Below are positions 51,913 through 60,807 of a DNA stretch of 64,000 nucleotides, piece by piece. Each line of letters opens with the position of its first letter. Position 1 is the first letter of the stretch. Both the position numbers and the translations under genes were made by a program. Source of the DNA: Isachenkonia alkalipeptolytica (lineage in GTDB: Bacteria > Bacillota > Clostridia > Peptostreptococcales > T1SED10-28); the NCBI RefSeq assembly GCF_009910325.1, contig NZ_SUMG01000012.1, forward strand, positions 1 through 64,000, given 5' to 3'. Below the pieces are notes generated by a model, which was given only the letters and a program-made list of their open reading frames with translations, was not told where the DNA came from and did not search any database.

Positions 51913-52989
51913 CTAATTCTCTTCTTTACTCTTTAGACGAAACTCCATGGAAACCGGGTTGTGATCCGTATTTTCATATCCCAGGTCGTGTCCTTGAACC
52001 TCTAAAATTTCTACATTGGGGGAAACCAAAAACCCGTCAATAATGGTCTCAAAGGTTTCGCCGGGCACATAGGCCGTTGCCAAGTCTCTAACCGTCATCA
52101 CCTCTTCATCAATGCCCCAAATAAATCCGCTGTCCGTTAGGGAATCCGGCGCTTGTACCAGCCACTCCGGCCAATGATCCTTAAACTCCGGATCTTCCAA
52201 TTGTTTCGTCCCCAAGAGCTGGTTCCAGTCCCCTCCTAGTACCACATAATTTCCTTCCTTGTACAATTCCTCCATATACCGAATAACATGCTCCACTTGC
52301 TGTTTCCTCAATTCCCCGCCTTTGTCATAGGCCGATAAATGAAGGTTGATCAACACCAAGCTTTCTCCGTTATCCAAGGGAATTCGGGTTTCCAATAAGC
52401 ACCGATCCAGTTCTGCTAAAATCATCGGCCAGGACTCCTGTCCTTCCAGTTGATGTCTTAGGGCTTCGGATACCCGGTACCTTGAAAAGGTCCCCAGGCC
52501 GGCATTGGCATAGCCCATAGGATTGAAAACCGGTAAGGGCACCCAAAGAGCATTGTAATTGTAAGCAAAGGATGAGCCGTATCCCCTAAGTTCATTTTGC
52601 AGATATTCATATTGTTCAATATCATAGCTTCTTGAGGCTTTTCGATCAATTTCCTGAATCATTAAAAAATCGCTGTTTTGTTCAAGTAAAAAGGAAGTCA
52701 TGGCCTCTAGGTTTTTCTGAACCACAGCCTTACTCTCTCCTCGAGAATTTTTGCCTCCATCGAAAAAAAAGTCTTGATTCCTGTCTAAACCCCCATATCC
52801 GATATTAAAAGTGGTGGCCCGGTAGATTTTATCTGCCGGGGCCTGGGCCTCGGGATTACTGGTGCTCATGAGCGCTTCCTTACCTTCATGGGAAGGATTG
52901 TTTAACGTTAAATATCCGATAAATATAACCGGTACCAGTATTATTATCGCCAGAGAAATGCCTAAAACATATAGTACTATACTTTTCAT
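51913..52989 (-). CDS. Membrane-anchored endonuclease/exonuclease/phosphatase-family protein
   Basis: A 358-residue protein with an N-terminal membrane anchor (about 4-29) and an EEP-fold domain: TFNIGYGG (about 60), LMIQEIDRKAS with the catalytic Glu (about 113), NLHLSAYDKGG, LGGDWNQLLG and the C-terminal NTDHNPVSMEF His-containing motif. Members cleave phosphodiesters or sphingolipid-like substrates. The active site should face outside. AAGGAGG precedes ATG. Confidence 0.87.
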   Translation of the reverse strand: MKSIVLYVLGISLAIIILVPVIFIGYLTLNNPSHEGKEALMSTSNPEAQAPADKIYRATTFNIGYGGLDRNQDFFFDGGKNSRGESKAVVQKNLEAMTSFLLEQNSDFLMIQEIDRKASRSYDIEQYEYLQNELRGYGSSFAYNYNALWVPLPVFNPMGYANAGLGTFSRYRVSEALRHQLEGQESWPMILAELDRCLLETRIPLDNGESLVLINLHLSAYDKGGELRKQQVEHVIRYMEELYKEGNYVVLGGDWNQLLGTKQLEDPEFKDHWPEWLVQAPDSLTDSGFIWGIDEEVMTVRDLATAYVPGETFETIIDGFLVSPNVEILEVQGHDLGYENTDHNPVSMEFRLKSKEEN

Positions 52990-53065
52990 TGCCGAGCCTC
53001 CTTATGGAATCTTTGATCTTACTTTCTTTTCAAATCTAAACTCTTTTGTGAAAGCTCGTTAAACC

Positions 53066-53225
53066 CGATAAAACAGTGCAATTAACGGTTTTTCCTCTTT
53101 AATCACTCCATGAACTTGAAAATACAGTTGGTTAACTCCTCCAGGAAATTTCGTGTCATGAAGCCGTCGTCCTCTTTGACCTCCAAACGGATTCTTTCCT
53201 GTCCCTCTACATCCAAGGGCAGTTA
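53066..53225 (-). pseudogene. Decayed fragment of a paralogue of the hypothetical gene at 47522
   Basis: The minus strand encodes EGQERIRLEVKEDDGFM in one frame and TKFPGGVNQLYFQVHGVI followed by KEEKPLIALFYRV in another. These match about 50 consecutive residues of the intact protein at 47522-48124 (EGQDRIRLEVKEDDGFM, TKFPEGVKQLYFEDYGVI, KDEKRLVALFY). The N-terminal two thirds are missing and a frameshift splits the rest. Confidence 0.85.
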
Positions 53226-53244
53226 TTTTGTATCTGTATAGGGA

Positions 53245-53976
53245 TTATTTTATACGTTTGTATAAAATTTTATATACCAAAAGGGCCGTTACCCGACTTA
53301 TAAACGAGGCTTTCGTATCATAGAAATAGTTCTTGTCCAGCCACTCCTGTCCTTCCCAATAGTCTTTATCGATGGCAAGGATTTTTTCAGCCAAGACTTT
53401 TTGCACTTGAAAATGAATCATCTGCCGGGTGCTCGGCCGATATTTTTCCCTTGGCATATGCAGATGCTTTAAAAAGCTCTTATACTCCTTTTCATCTACA
53501 GGTCTGTTAAGATCCTTGGATTTTCTGGCAATGCTGTCTGTTGGGAAAGCACCCCATTGAAAACCGATGGTTTCTAATGATCTAAAGGTATCTTTTATTC
53601 CCGAAGCTGCCGTGGTGGTTACAAATAATGTCGGGACTCCAATTAACTCCGGTCGGTGGAACCATCTACAGGTTCTGTCCACAAACACTTTGAGCTTCCC
53701 ACTGATATTCCCCATATATACCGGGGTGCTTAATATCAGTCCGTCATATCCCCTTAGTTTATCCATAAGCTCCTCTGCCTGATCCTGGAGAATACAACTT
53801 CCTTTCCTTAGGCAAATTTCACAGCCGGTACATTCCTTAATATCGTAATCGAAAAGATTCAGAATCTCAACTTCTGTATTTTTTTCTTTCAACTGTTCTT
53901 TTAACTGTTGTAGCAGTCCATAGGTGTTTTTCTTTCGTTTACTGCTATTGATCGCAAGCACTTTTTTACCTTCCAT
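53245..53976 (-). CDS. Iron-sulfur flavoprotein/NADPH-dependent FMN reductase-like
   Basis: A flavodoxin-fold protein of about 243 residues. AINSSKRKKNTYG binds the FMN phosphate (about 6-18), and CTGCEICLRKGSC (about 47-59) is the CX2CX2CX5C cluster motif of Isf-type flavoproteins. STPVYMGNISGKLKVFVDR is the family's second flavin segment. It may pass electrons to small acceptors. ATG at 53976 follows GGAGGTG; the upstream ATG at 53997 has no site. Confidence 0.88.
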   Translation of the reverse strand: MEGKKVLAINSSKRKKNTYGLLQQLKEQLKEKNTEVEILNLFDYDIKECTGCEICLRKGSCILQDQAEELMDKLRGYDGLILSTPVYMGNISGKLKVFVDRTCRWFHRPELIGVPTLFVTTTAASGIKDTFRSLETIGFQWGAFPTDSIARKSKDLNRPVDEKEYKSFLKHLHMPREKYRPSTRQMIHFQVQKVLAEKILAIDKDYWEGQEWLDKNYFYDTKASFISRVTALLVYKILYKRIK

Positions 53977-54093
53977 TTTTCCACCTCCGGCGATCATAAG
54001 GGTTTTTTCCGCCCCTCAATAATCGTTACCATGGCCAGGAGCTCCAGCTTACGGTATTTTGAAAATACTAAACTATCTTAGCGTGCTTTTGGG

Positions 54094-54594
54094 CTACACT
54101 TTTATCATCACTTCATTGTGTTTGAACACACCGGGAATAAAAGGCGGATTAAAATAGGCCACCTTTGCCCTTCCTTCCACCGGCAAATCCATTTTTTTCA
54201 TCCATTCCCGCAGTCGTTTCTCTTTTTCCTGTTCCACTTTTCTGTTGGAAGTTCCCCTATACTGGATTACAGCATATCGGCCCCCTTCCATTTTTGTGAT
54301 GGTAAGTCGATCATCCAAGGGCTTCGGCGGGTTCGGGCCAAAACGCTTCGGCACCACAAAGGACATTCGGTATCCCTCTTGATTTTTCCCTTCGATCACC
54401 GGCACCGTCATGGAGATCTTCTTGTTTTCCTCATTGTTACTGGAGATATAGCTGAATAATGTTCGAAATCCTTCACTGGAGTTCGGATCTTCTTTGCTAA
54501 AGTACGTAACCATGAAAAACTCCTTGTAATCTCTTAGCTCAAAGGGCTTATCCGACAACAGTACTTCATATTCCGGTCTTTCATAATATCCCAT
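54094..54594 (-). CDS. SOUL/HBP-family heme-binding-like protein
   Basis: A 166-residue SOUL-domain protein: YEVLLSDKPFELRDYKEF start, GFRTLFSYISSNN, ISMTVPVIE and FGPNPPKPLDDRLTI are characteristic. Bacterial SOUL proteins are thought to bind heme or porphyrins; function in anaerobes is uncertain. AGGAGGG precedes ATG. Confidence 0.87.
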   Translation of the reverse strand: MGYYERPEYEVLLSDKPFELRDYKEFFMVTYFSKEDPNSSEGFRTLFSYISSNNEENKKISMTVPVIEGKNQEGYRMSFVVPKRFGPNPPKPLDDRLTITKMEGGRYAVIQYRGTSNRKVEQEKEKRLREWMKKMDLPVEGRAKVAYFNPPFIPGVFKHNEVMIKV

Positions 54595-54690
54595 GTTGCA
54601 CCCTCCTGTGTTTTTCTTTATATTTACCCAGGAAATGAGGCTTTAATTTCTTTAGCACCTGTGCCAGCCTAGAAAACCAAAAAAAATTAC

Positions 54691-54716
54691 AAAAAAAACC
54701 TGAGATCCCCAGGTTT
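54691..54716 (-). terminator. Terminator of the zinc-ribbon membrane protein gene
   Basis: AACCTG/CAGGTT hairpin (54697-54715) with eight T on the minus strand; it overlaps the stop codon. Confidence 0.75.
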
Positions 54717-55287
54717 AGATCTTCTCTGTCGCAATCCGATGAAGTCTTCCCTCTTGTTCCATGAAGTTTTTCAACTCCTCCTCGGCGTTCATTGTCAGGT
54801 TTTTCAGTTCTTTTTCCGTAAGAAAAGCCTTCATTCCTTCACGGGAAAACACATTGGGAAAGTTTACTTCTCCACCCAGCTGCAGTTTCTTTTCTTTTTC
54901 ATCATAGCCTTCAATTATATTACCCTTACTTTCTTGTTCATCATAGGCATAGGCAATCCAATTTTCTTTAAAATAGATAACTTTTTTCAATGGCCCTTCA
55001 CCGTCATCGATCCAGTGATTCTGGAAGGACCTTAGAACCCGGAATTTTTTCTCATCTTCTTCGATCCACCTTTTCCGCTCTCTCCAATCCGAAGCCTTAA
55101 GATCTTGCGCTTTTGTCTCGTTTCCGCACCTTCGACATATAAAGGCCTGTGCAAAGACAAAGGGGACCCACGCGACAACGATACCATAGGGAATCAGAAC
55201 CGCCAAAACCAAAGCAACCACCAGCCGCATAGGCATGGATGAGCTTTTGTAAATATCATCACTAGTACAAACCGGGCAATGTTTCAA
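54715..55287 (-). CDS. Hypothetical zinc-ribbon membrane protein
   Basis: A protein of about 190 residues of unknown family: an N-terminal CPVC and a later CRRC (about 4-7 and 50-53) flank a hydrophobic stretch (about 20-48), suggesting a split zinc ribbon around a membrane hairpin. A soluble acidic domain follows. TTG at 55287 follows AAGGAG at eight bases; the GTG three codons upstream abuts that site. No operon partner is apparent. Confidence 0.7.
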   Translation of the reverse strand: MKHCPVCTSDDIYKSSSMPMRLVVALVLAVLIPYGIVVAWVPFVFAQAFICRRCGNETKAQDLKASDWRERKRWIEEDEKKFRVLRSFQNHWIDDGEGPLKKVIYFKENWIAYAYDEQESKGNIIEGYDEKEKKLQLGGEVNFPNVFSREGMKAFLTEKELKNLTMNAEEELKNFMEQEGRLHRIATEKI

Positions 55288-55380
55288 GATAATCACTCCT
55301 TACAATGGATGTCTAATAACTTCTTCGACAAAGGGACTGGAAATCCCTTCTAAATAAAAAATATTTTTGATCCAAAGGAA

Positions 55381-55419
55381 AAGGAGGTGTTTGAATCATC
55401 GCGACTCAAACACCTCCTT
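55381..55419. terminator. Strong hairpin, probable terminator
   Basis: AAGGAGGTGTTTGA (55381-55394) pairs with TCAAACACCTCCTT (55406-55419), a 14-bp perfect stem, followed on the minus strand by TTCCTTT. It sits just after the small ORF at 55430. Confidence 0.7.
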
Positions 55420-55429
55420 CTCCTTTGGG

Positions 55430-55624
55430 CTAAGCAACTGCTTTGAAGTTGCTGCTTTGAACTAATATATTTGTGTCCTTTACAACCTGCTCTTTTGTTA
55501 AGGTTTCTCCCCCTTGGTCTTGGATAAAATCTAAAAGAGCACTTTCACCATCCTCCTTACGGGAGAAAACAGGGATCTTATGAGTTGTTATGACTGTATT
55601 TCCGATGGCGGGGAAGAAAGTCAT
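55430..55624 (-). CDS. Doubtful small hypothetical protein
   Basis: A 64-residue frame ending shortly before a strong hairpin. The C-terminal part (ALLDFIQDQGGETLTKEQVV) looks protein-like, and an AAGGAGG lies inside the frame, but no start codon is at the right distance from it in this frame and the ATG at 55624 has no site. Its upstream end abuts a REP-like repeat, so it may be a truncated remnant. I do not recognise it. Confidence 0.3.
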   Translation of the reverse strand: MTFFPAIGNTVITTHKIPVFSRKEDGESALLDFIQDQGGETLTKEQVVKDTNILVQSSNFKAVA

Positions 55625-55634
55625 TAAAATGAAA

Positions 55635-55677
55635 AAGATGACAAAAACTCCGTCCCGCTGTCATCGCTGTCATCTTT
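55635..55677. repeat. REP-like palindrome, copy 3
   Basis: AAGATGACAAAAACTCCGTC-type unit matching the two copies at 58896-58980 but with a 9-base internal duplication (CGCTGTCAT). It overlaps the last codons of the lipoate ligase gene and may terminate it. Confidence 0.75.
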
Positions 55678-56663
55678 TAGAGTTTCTCTCGAACCAGGGA
55701 TTGGAGATCCCGGATGATTTCCGGATTCTGCAACGAGTTTTGCAAGACCTCTTCCATGTCCTTCGCCGCTAAGGGGGTGCCGACTAAGTCTTTTGTCAGT
55801 GGAATAAAATCCTCTTTCAGTATGCAGTCGGTATTAATGGCGGCCTCTTGAATCCTGCCGTTTTTCGTAGACAGATCCATTTCAAAAACCCCCCAGGGAT
55901 ATTTTTCTTCCAGGGTCAGATCAAAGGAAGGGGCCTTTCCGTAATTCCAGGTCCATTCCTCGTAGGCTTTGGCCTCACCGAGGACTTCTTCCTCCACATT
56001 TTCGGGACCGATCTCTTCGATCTCACCGGTATAGGAGTATTCCTCTTTAAATGCATCGATAATTTTTGAGGACAGGTCCTCGGTGGTGATCTTTTCGTTC
56101 AATGATCGGAGATTTACCACCCGGGACTTTACAGAGTCCACGCCCCTCGCTTTGATTTTTAGCTGCGACGGGGTGAGATATTTCGGCAAGGCCTTCAGGT
56201 CCACATCCAACAATAAGGTGCCGTGATGGCACTGCACCTCTTTATGATTCATAAAGGCATTTCCTGAAAATTTTTGCCCATCAACGGTCAGGTCATTTCG
56301 ACCGGAAATCTCGCCGTAGATGCCGTAACTTTCCAAGGCCTTTAAAATCACTTTGTACTGCCGGGTGATATCGTGATGGTCCCGACCGGAAATAAAGGTA
56401 AAATTCAGATTCCCAAGATCCTGATACACCGCTCCCCCTCCGGATTTTCTTCGCACCAGATTTACCCCTTCCGCCTCCATCTTTTTAACGTCGCATTCCT
56501 TGTAAGGATTTTGATGTCGGCCGATTACGATGGTTTTATTGTTTTGCCACAGATACAGGATCACCGTATTTTCGTCGCAGTTTCGGAGAAGATACTCTTC
56601 CAAGGCCAAGTTGACCGGTCCTTCGTATAACTTTGATCGCACTATTTTCGTATGCTCAGGCAT
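55677..56663 (-). CDS. lplA: Lipoate--protein ligase
   Basis: A 328-residue LplA-type ligase that activates lipoate with ATP and attaches it to lipoyl domains such as GcvH. VIGRHQNPYKECD (about 47-59), the catalytic RRKSGGGAVYQDLGNLNFTF (about 71-90) and KFSGNAF are intact, as is the C-terminal domain. A link to glycine cleavage would suit an organism making glycine from purines, but no gcv gene is in the window. GGGGAGG precedes ATG. Confidence 0.95.
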   Translation of the reverse strand: MPEHTKIVRSKLYEGPVNLALEEYLLRNCDENTVILYLWQNNKTIVIGRHQNPYKECDVKKMEAEGVNLVRRKSGGGAVYQDLGNLNFTFISGRDHHDITRQYKVILKALESYGIYGEISGRNDLTVDGQKFSGNAFMNHKEVQCHHGTLLLDVDLKALPKYLTPSQLKIKARGVDSVKSRVVNLRSLNEKITTEDLSSKIIDAFKEEYSYTGEIEEIGPENVEEEVLGEAKAYEEWTWNYGKAPSFDLTLEEKYPWGVFEMDLSTKNGRIQEAAINTDCILKEDFIPLTKDLVGTPLAAKDMEEVLQNSLQNPEIIRDLQSLVREKL

Positions 56664-56856
56664 GATGAAGCCCTCCCCTTTTTATCTATAGTATAAACCA
56701 ATGTGCCTTTCCTGTTACGTTTCTATTCTATTGTTTATTCCCTTCGCCGTCAATTCTTAATTCTTCCAACCATCGCCACTCCTTATTTTGATCAAGGGTT
56801 GATGCCCTCCGGGTAAAAAATTTTAACGATACACTGGATGTGCTATTATAGTTATA

Positions 56857-56907
56857 GTGATTATTTTTTCCATAATCACCGTAACCTTTTGGATGCTCAT
56901 ACGTTTA
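56857..56907 (+). promoter_or_regulatory. Probable ECF-type autoregulated promoter with upstream inverted repeat
   Basis: GTAACC (56881-56886) and CGTTTA (56902-56907), 15 bases apart, resemble Firmicute ECF promoters (AACC in the -35, CGT in the -10). GTGATTAT/ATAATCAC arms (56857-56879) lie directly upstream. The sigma gene starts 22 bases after the -10, so it probably drives itself. Confidence 0.6.
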
Positions 56908-56928
56908 TAAAGTGAAAGGAGGGTTTCA

Positions 56929-57435
56929 ATGAATTCCGATGCCATGAATAATTTGTACCAGGAACACCACAATGAGCTTTATCTTTACGCCTTGAGTCTC
57001 TGTCAGAGGGAAGACATGGCAAAGGACTTAGTCAATGAAAGCTTCTATAAAGCCTTTATCACCTCCAATCTCCCCACGGGGACTTTTAAATACTGGCTGT
57101 TTCGGGTATTGAAAAACCTGTTTCTTGATGCTAAGCGTAAAAACCGGGAGGTTTTCAAAGAGGATATGGATTTAAAGCCTGTTACCGTAAATGAAGGGGG
57201 AAGTCCTCCGGGCAGTCTGTTTCTAAAAGAGCGGAACCGACGATTGTATGAACATCTCCTTCGCTTAGAGCCGGAACGTTACCGGGAAATCCTATACCTT
57301 TATTACTACGGAGAATTATCGGTAAAGGAGATTTCCAAAACCATACAGGAGTCCGAGACCCATACCAAAACCCTGTTATATCGGGCAAGAAAAAAACTAG
57401 GAAAAAATCTAAAGGAGGATCCCTATGAATTTTAA
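56929..57435 (+). CDS. ECF-type RNA polymerase sigma factor
   Basis: A 168-residue sigma factor: region 2 (about 8-75, with DMAKDLVNESFYKAF and KYWLFRVLKNLFLD) and region 4 (about 105-155, with REILYLYYYGELSVKEISKTI). No sigma 1.1 or region 3. AAAGGAGGG precedes ATG. It overlaps the next gene by 11 bases, the usual coupling of an ECF sigma with its anti-sigma factor. Confidence 0.93.
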   Translation: MNSDAMNNLYQEHHNELYLYALSLCQREDMAKDLVNESFYKAFITSNLPTGTFKYWLFRVLKNLFLDAKRKNREVFKEDMDLKPVTVNEGGSPPGSLFLKERNRRLYEHLLRLEPERYREILYLYYYGELSVKEISKTIQESETHTKTLLYRARKKLGKNLKEDPYEF

Positions 57436-58717
57436 AGAGCTTTTACAACGATACCGGGAAGGCACCGCCACACTCGAAGAAAAAAAACTAGTGGAAAAGG
57501 AACTGGAAAAGTACGAGTCCATTGAAGCGTATTTCTCCGAGGACCTATCCGATCGATTTTTACGGGAGGAGATCCCAAATAAGGATGAAAAAAAAGGTAA
57601 AATGAACGGTGAAAGCCCAGGGCCAAAAAAGGACTTTAGCATACATAAACTGGTGAATCGAAGACTTCGAAAAGTCATTCTTACCTCCGTGGTGATCGTC
57701 GTACTTCTTTATGTAACTGTATTTTATGGAATATCCGCTATGGTGGACAGAGTGCATTATGACCCTACTGTAGTTAATGAGGCGGAGGAAAACGATTACC
57801 CAAGGACTGATTTTCATTTTGATATGACGGCTTACGTCAGCCTCAATATGCCGGGCCATGTGGTATCTTCCTTTACTCCGGTAATGTCGGAGGGCTTTGG
57901 AAACTATGAACTCCGCTATCCCCTTCGTAATCTTTTTAACCGCCAAACCCAAAACCATGTCGTAAATATCTCTAGAGGCAATCTGTCTTATGCCGACGGC
58001 GGAATTTTCGAGTGGGAGAATCGGGGAAATCTTTGGGACGGTTTTGATCTGATTCGCTATCCCGGACAGTATGAGTCCGAGGATTTTACCGAAGAAGAAG
58101 CTACGGATTACCGGGAGGAGCAACAAGAGCGTAAAAACAATATCACTTTAGAGTATTTGGAAGACTTAAACCCCCTTTCTTATCTAGCCATGCATGTGGT
58201 GTTTGAGGAAGACCTTTCCATGATGGAATTCCATGACCTCAGTATGGATCACCGGGACCTGGATTTCAAATGGGTGGGCATTCGTACAACAGAACCGGGG
58301 ACCCGGTGGAGTGAAAACCAGCCCATGCATTTAATCGGTTTTAATCCTTCCCAGGATGAACCTTCGGGAAGCAGCCGACCGGACCCCGAGGCCTATCCCC
58401 TGTTCAACCTGGAAGATCGCTGGGAGGAGCCCATCCGGGTGGAGGAAGACTTTGCAGAAATTTTCGAGACCCATTTTCATTCCCGGCTCAGCTATTTAAG
58501 CGGACGGGAGGAATTCATCGAAATCTTTGATTACAACCCTTACAAACTGGATTTTTATGAAGACGCCTTGGACTACATTGAAGAAGAGGGGATCTACACC
58601 TATGGTGTCGTAGTTTATGGTACGGTTGAGGATTTTTCAGTAGCGATAGAGGATCTTCCTTACGAGTCCTTGTACATCGACGAAGTGCTGCCTGCGAAAC
58701 CGAATATTTATTACTAG
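57425..58717 (+). CDS. Anti-sigma factor with large extracytoplasmic domain
   Basis: A 430-residue protein: a cytosolic N-terminal part (about 1-80) starting with FKELLQRYREGTATLEEKKLVEKELEKYE, like anti-sigma zinc-finger-type helices but without the Cys/His; one membrane helix (about 79-103); and a large outside domain rich in Asp/Glu/Tyr. The outside domain resembles sigma-factor-regulator C-terminal domains of Firmicutes. It should sequester the ECF sigma factor until an envelope signal arrives. Confidence 0.82.
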   Translation: MNFKELLQRYREGTATLEEKKLVEKELEKYESIEAYFSEDLSDRFLREEIPNKDEKKGKMNGESPGPKKDFSIHKLVNRRLRKVILTSVVIVVLLYVTVFYGISAMVDRVHYDPTVVNEAEENDYPRTDFHFDMTAYVSLNMPGHVVSSFTPVMSEGFGNYELRYPLRNLFNRQTQNHVVNISRGNLSYADGGIFEWENRGNLWDGFDLIRYPGQYESEDFTEEEATDYREEQQERKNNITLEYLEDLNPLSYLAMHVVFEEDLSMMEFHDLSMDHRDLDFKWVGIRTTEPGTRWSENQPMHLIGFNPSQDEPSGSSRPDPEAYPLFNLEDRWEEPIRVEEDFAEIFETHFHSRLSYLSGREEFIEIFDYNPYKLDFYEDALDYIEEEGIYTYGVVVYGTVEDFSVAIEDLPYESLYIDEVLPAKPNIYY

Positions 58718-58789
58718 AAAGAACCATGAACCAAGTACCAGTAAACCAAAGAACACAAAATCTTAAGTCCAAAAATAGACATGAAAAAT

Positions 58790-58842
58790 GGGACAGGACC
58801 TTGTCTGTATCTAGACAAAAACCTGTCCTTACTCTTTTTTTG
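58790..58842 (+). terminator. Terminator of the sigma/anti-sigma operon
   Basis: GGACAGG/CCTGTCC and inner TTGTCT/AGACAA arms (58791-58828) followed by a T-run at 58834-58841. Confidence 0.75.
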
Positions 58843-58881
58843 GGGGCAATTACTCCGTCAGGCTCTCATCTATGCCTTTCT

Positions 58882-58980
58882 CCACCATAAGAAATAAGAT
58901 GACAAAAACTCCGTCCCCCTGTCATCTTTTCTCCACCATAAGAAATTAAGATGACAAAAACTCCGTCCCCCTGTCATCTT
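58882..58980. repeat. Two tandem REP-like units
   Basis: Two near-identical units, each TCCACCATAAGAAAT plus a hairpin AAGATGACA...TGTCATCTT (58896-58928 and 58948-58980). The loop carries the ACTCCGTCCCCC core typical of REP-like palindromes in clostridial genomes. They lie at the 3' end of the malic enzyme gene and may end its transcript. A related copy is at 55635. Confidence 0.85.
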
Positions 58981-58991
58981 TCGGCGTTGAA

Positions 58992-60179
58992 TTACTCTTT
59001 TGTATTTTTTAAGCGATTCACCCCGGTATTAATTGCGGCTCGGGCCACGGCCTTTGCGATGTGATCCGCTACCCTGAGGTCAAAGGCGTCGGGGAGAATA
59101 TACGTCTCGGTCAGTTCTTCTTCGTTGATCACCTCGGCGATGGCCCGGGCTGCGGCAAGTTTCATTTCTTCATTGATCTCCTTTGCCCGAACGTCCAAAG
59201 CCCCTCGAAATACCCCGGGGAAGGCCAATACATTATTAATCTGATTGGGAAAATCCGACCTTCCGGTACCGATTACTTTGGCGCCCCCTTTTTTCGCGAT
59301 ATCCGGCATAACTTCCGGTACAGGGTTTGCCATGGCAAAGACGATGGCATCCTTGTTCATGCTTCTTACCATCTCTTCCGTAACCACCTCGGGGGCGGAC
59401 ACCCCGATGAAAATATCCGCACCAACCATGGCATCTTTTAAGGTTCCCTGTTTCTTATGATGATTGGTTTTTTTCGCCATCTCCGCCTTGCTAGGATCCG
59501 TAAAAGGGGATTCCCGGTGCAAAATCCCCTGTCTGTCACAGAGTAGTATATCTGTTACCCCTAAATTAAGAACCATTTTGGCAATGGCGGTGCCTGCTGC
59601 TCCGGCGCCATTGATGACCACCGTGATTTCCTCCGCCCTTTTATTAACGAGCTTTAAGGCATTAATAATCCCCGCAACAACCACAATGGCGGTTCCATGC
59701 TGATCGTCATGGAATATGGGGATATCCAGTTCCGCTTTCAATCGCTCTTCGATTTCAAAGCATCTTGGTGCACTGATATCCTCCAGATTGATACCGCCGA
59801 AGGTGGGGCTCATTAATTTAATCGTTTCCACAATTTTTTCCGGATCCTTTGTGTCTAAACATATGGGAAAGCCGTCGACGTTGCCGAAGTTCTTAAAGAG
59901 CACACATTTCCCTTCCATCACCGGCATCGCCGCCTCGGGACCGATGTCCCCCAGCCCCAAAACCGCCGACCCATCGGTTACCACTGCCACCAGATTCCAT
60001 TTTCGAGTTAAATTATAGGCTTCTTCCTTATTCTTTGCGATTTCCAGACAGGGTTCCGCAACCCCGGGGGTATAGGCCAAGGAGAGATCTTTTCTCGTCT
60101 CCAGAGGTACCGTGCTGGTCACCTCAATTTTCCCTTTCCACTCTCGATGTAGGGCCATTGCTTTTTCTTTCCTATCCAT
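58992..60179 (-). CDS. NAD(P)-dependent malic enzyme
   Basis: A 395-residue short-form malic enzyme, which oxidatively decarboxylates malate to pyruvate. SLAYTPGVAEPCLEI (about 29-43), the TDGSAVLGLGDIGPEAAMPVMEGK segment (about 70-93), FHDDQHGTAIV and INGAGAAGTAIAK nucleotide site are intact. With the two fumarase genes upstream on the same strand it links fumarate, malate and pyruvate. AAGGAGG precedes ATG. Confidence 0.95.
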   Translation of the reverse strand: MDRKEKAMALHREWKGKIEVTSTVPLETRKDLSLAYTPGVAEPCLEIAKNKEEAYNLTRKWNLVAVVTDGSAVLGLGDIGPEAAMPVMEGKCVLFKNFGNVDGFPICLDTKDPEKIVETIKLMSPTFGGINLEDISAPRCFEIEERLKAELDIPIFHDDQHGTAIVVVAGIINALKLVNKRAEEITVVINGAGAAGTAIAKMVLNLGVTDILLCDRQGILHRESPFTDPSKAEMAKKTNHHKKQGTLKDAMVGADIFIGVSAPEVVTEEMVRSMNKDAIVFAMANPVPEVMPDIAKKGGAKVIGTGRSDFPNQINNVLAFPGVFRGALDVRAKEINEEMKLAAARAIAEVINEEELTETYILPDAFDLRVADHIAKAVARAAINTGVNRLKNTKE

Positions 60180-60300
60180 GATAAGTCCTCCTTGTAAAAT
60201 GATCCGCTGCTCCGGTCTTATTGTTTGAATACTTAGATGCTGCTCTAATAATATTATACTGTTTTATCCTTTGAGCTTAACTTTATTTTTAAAACTTGCC

Positions 60301-60807
60301 TTACTTTTTAAATTTATCTTTGCCCTCTTTGTGAAGTACATTCCCCTCCGTGTCGATACCGACGATAACTTTAAGGCCCTCCACCCTGAGGCGCTTTACG
60401 GATTCCGTTCCCAAATCTTCATAGGCAACTTCTTCAATGGATTTGATATTTTGCGCATATAATGTGGCGGCACCTCCGATTCCCAACAGATAAACCACGT
60501 TATGCTTTTTGCATAGGTCTCGGACATAATCCTGTCGCTCCCCTTTTCCGATCATGGCAATCATCCCCTGTTTGATCAAAGGTTCCACATAGGGGTCCAT
60601 GCGAGTGCTGGTGGTGGGTCCTATGGGCCCGATTACTTCTCCGGGTTTCGGCGGACAGGGTCCCGCATAAAAAATTGTTGCATCCTTCAAATCCATGGGC
60701 AGAGCTTCCCCTTTTTTTAGGGTCTCTACTAAGCGTTTATGGGCTGCATCCCTTGCAGTATAAATCTCTCCAGAGAGTTCCAGCACCTCTCCGATCCTTA
60801 GTTTCAT
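60301..60807 (-). CDS. Fumarate hydratase, beta subunit (class I C-terminal domain)
   Basis: A protein of about 168 residues equal to the C-terminal domain of class I fumarases or L(+)-tartrate dehydratases. LSGEIYTARDAAHKRL (about 11-26), FYAGPCPPKPGEVIGPIGPTTSTRMDPY (about 43-70) and GKGERQDYVRDLCKKH are typical. ATG at 60807 has GGAAGGAAG upstream; the longer frame from 60843 lacks a site. It pairs with the alpha subunit upstream (gap 122 bases). Confidence 0.94.
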   Translation of the reverse strand: MKLRIGEVLELSGEIYTARDAAHKRLVETLKKGEALPMDLKDATIFYAGPCPPKPGEVIGPIGPTTSTRMDPYVEPLIKQGMIAMIGKGERQDYVRDLCKKHNVVYLLGIGGAATLYAQNIKSIEEVAYEDLGTESVKRLRVEGLKVIVGIDTEGNVLHKEGKDKFKK

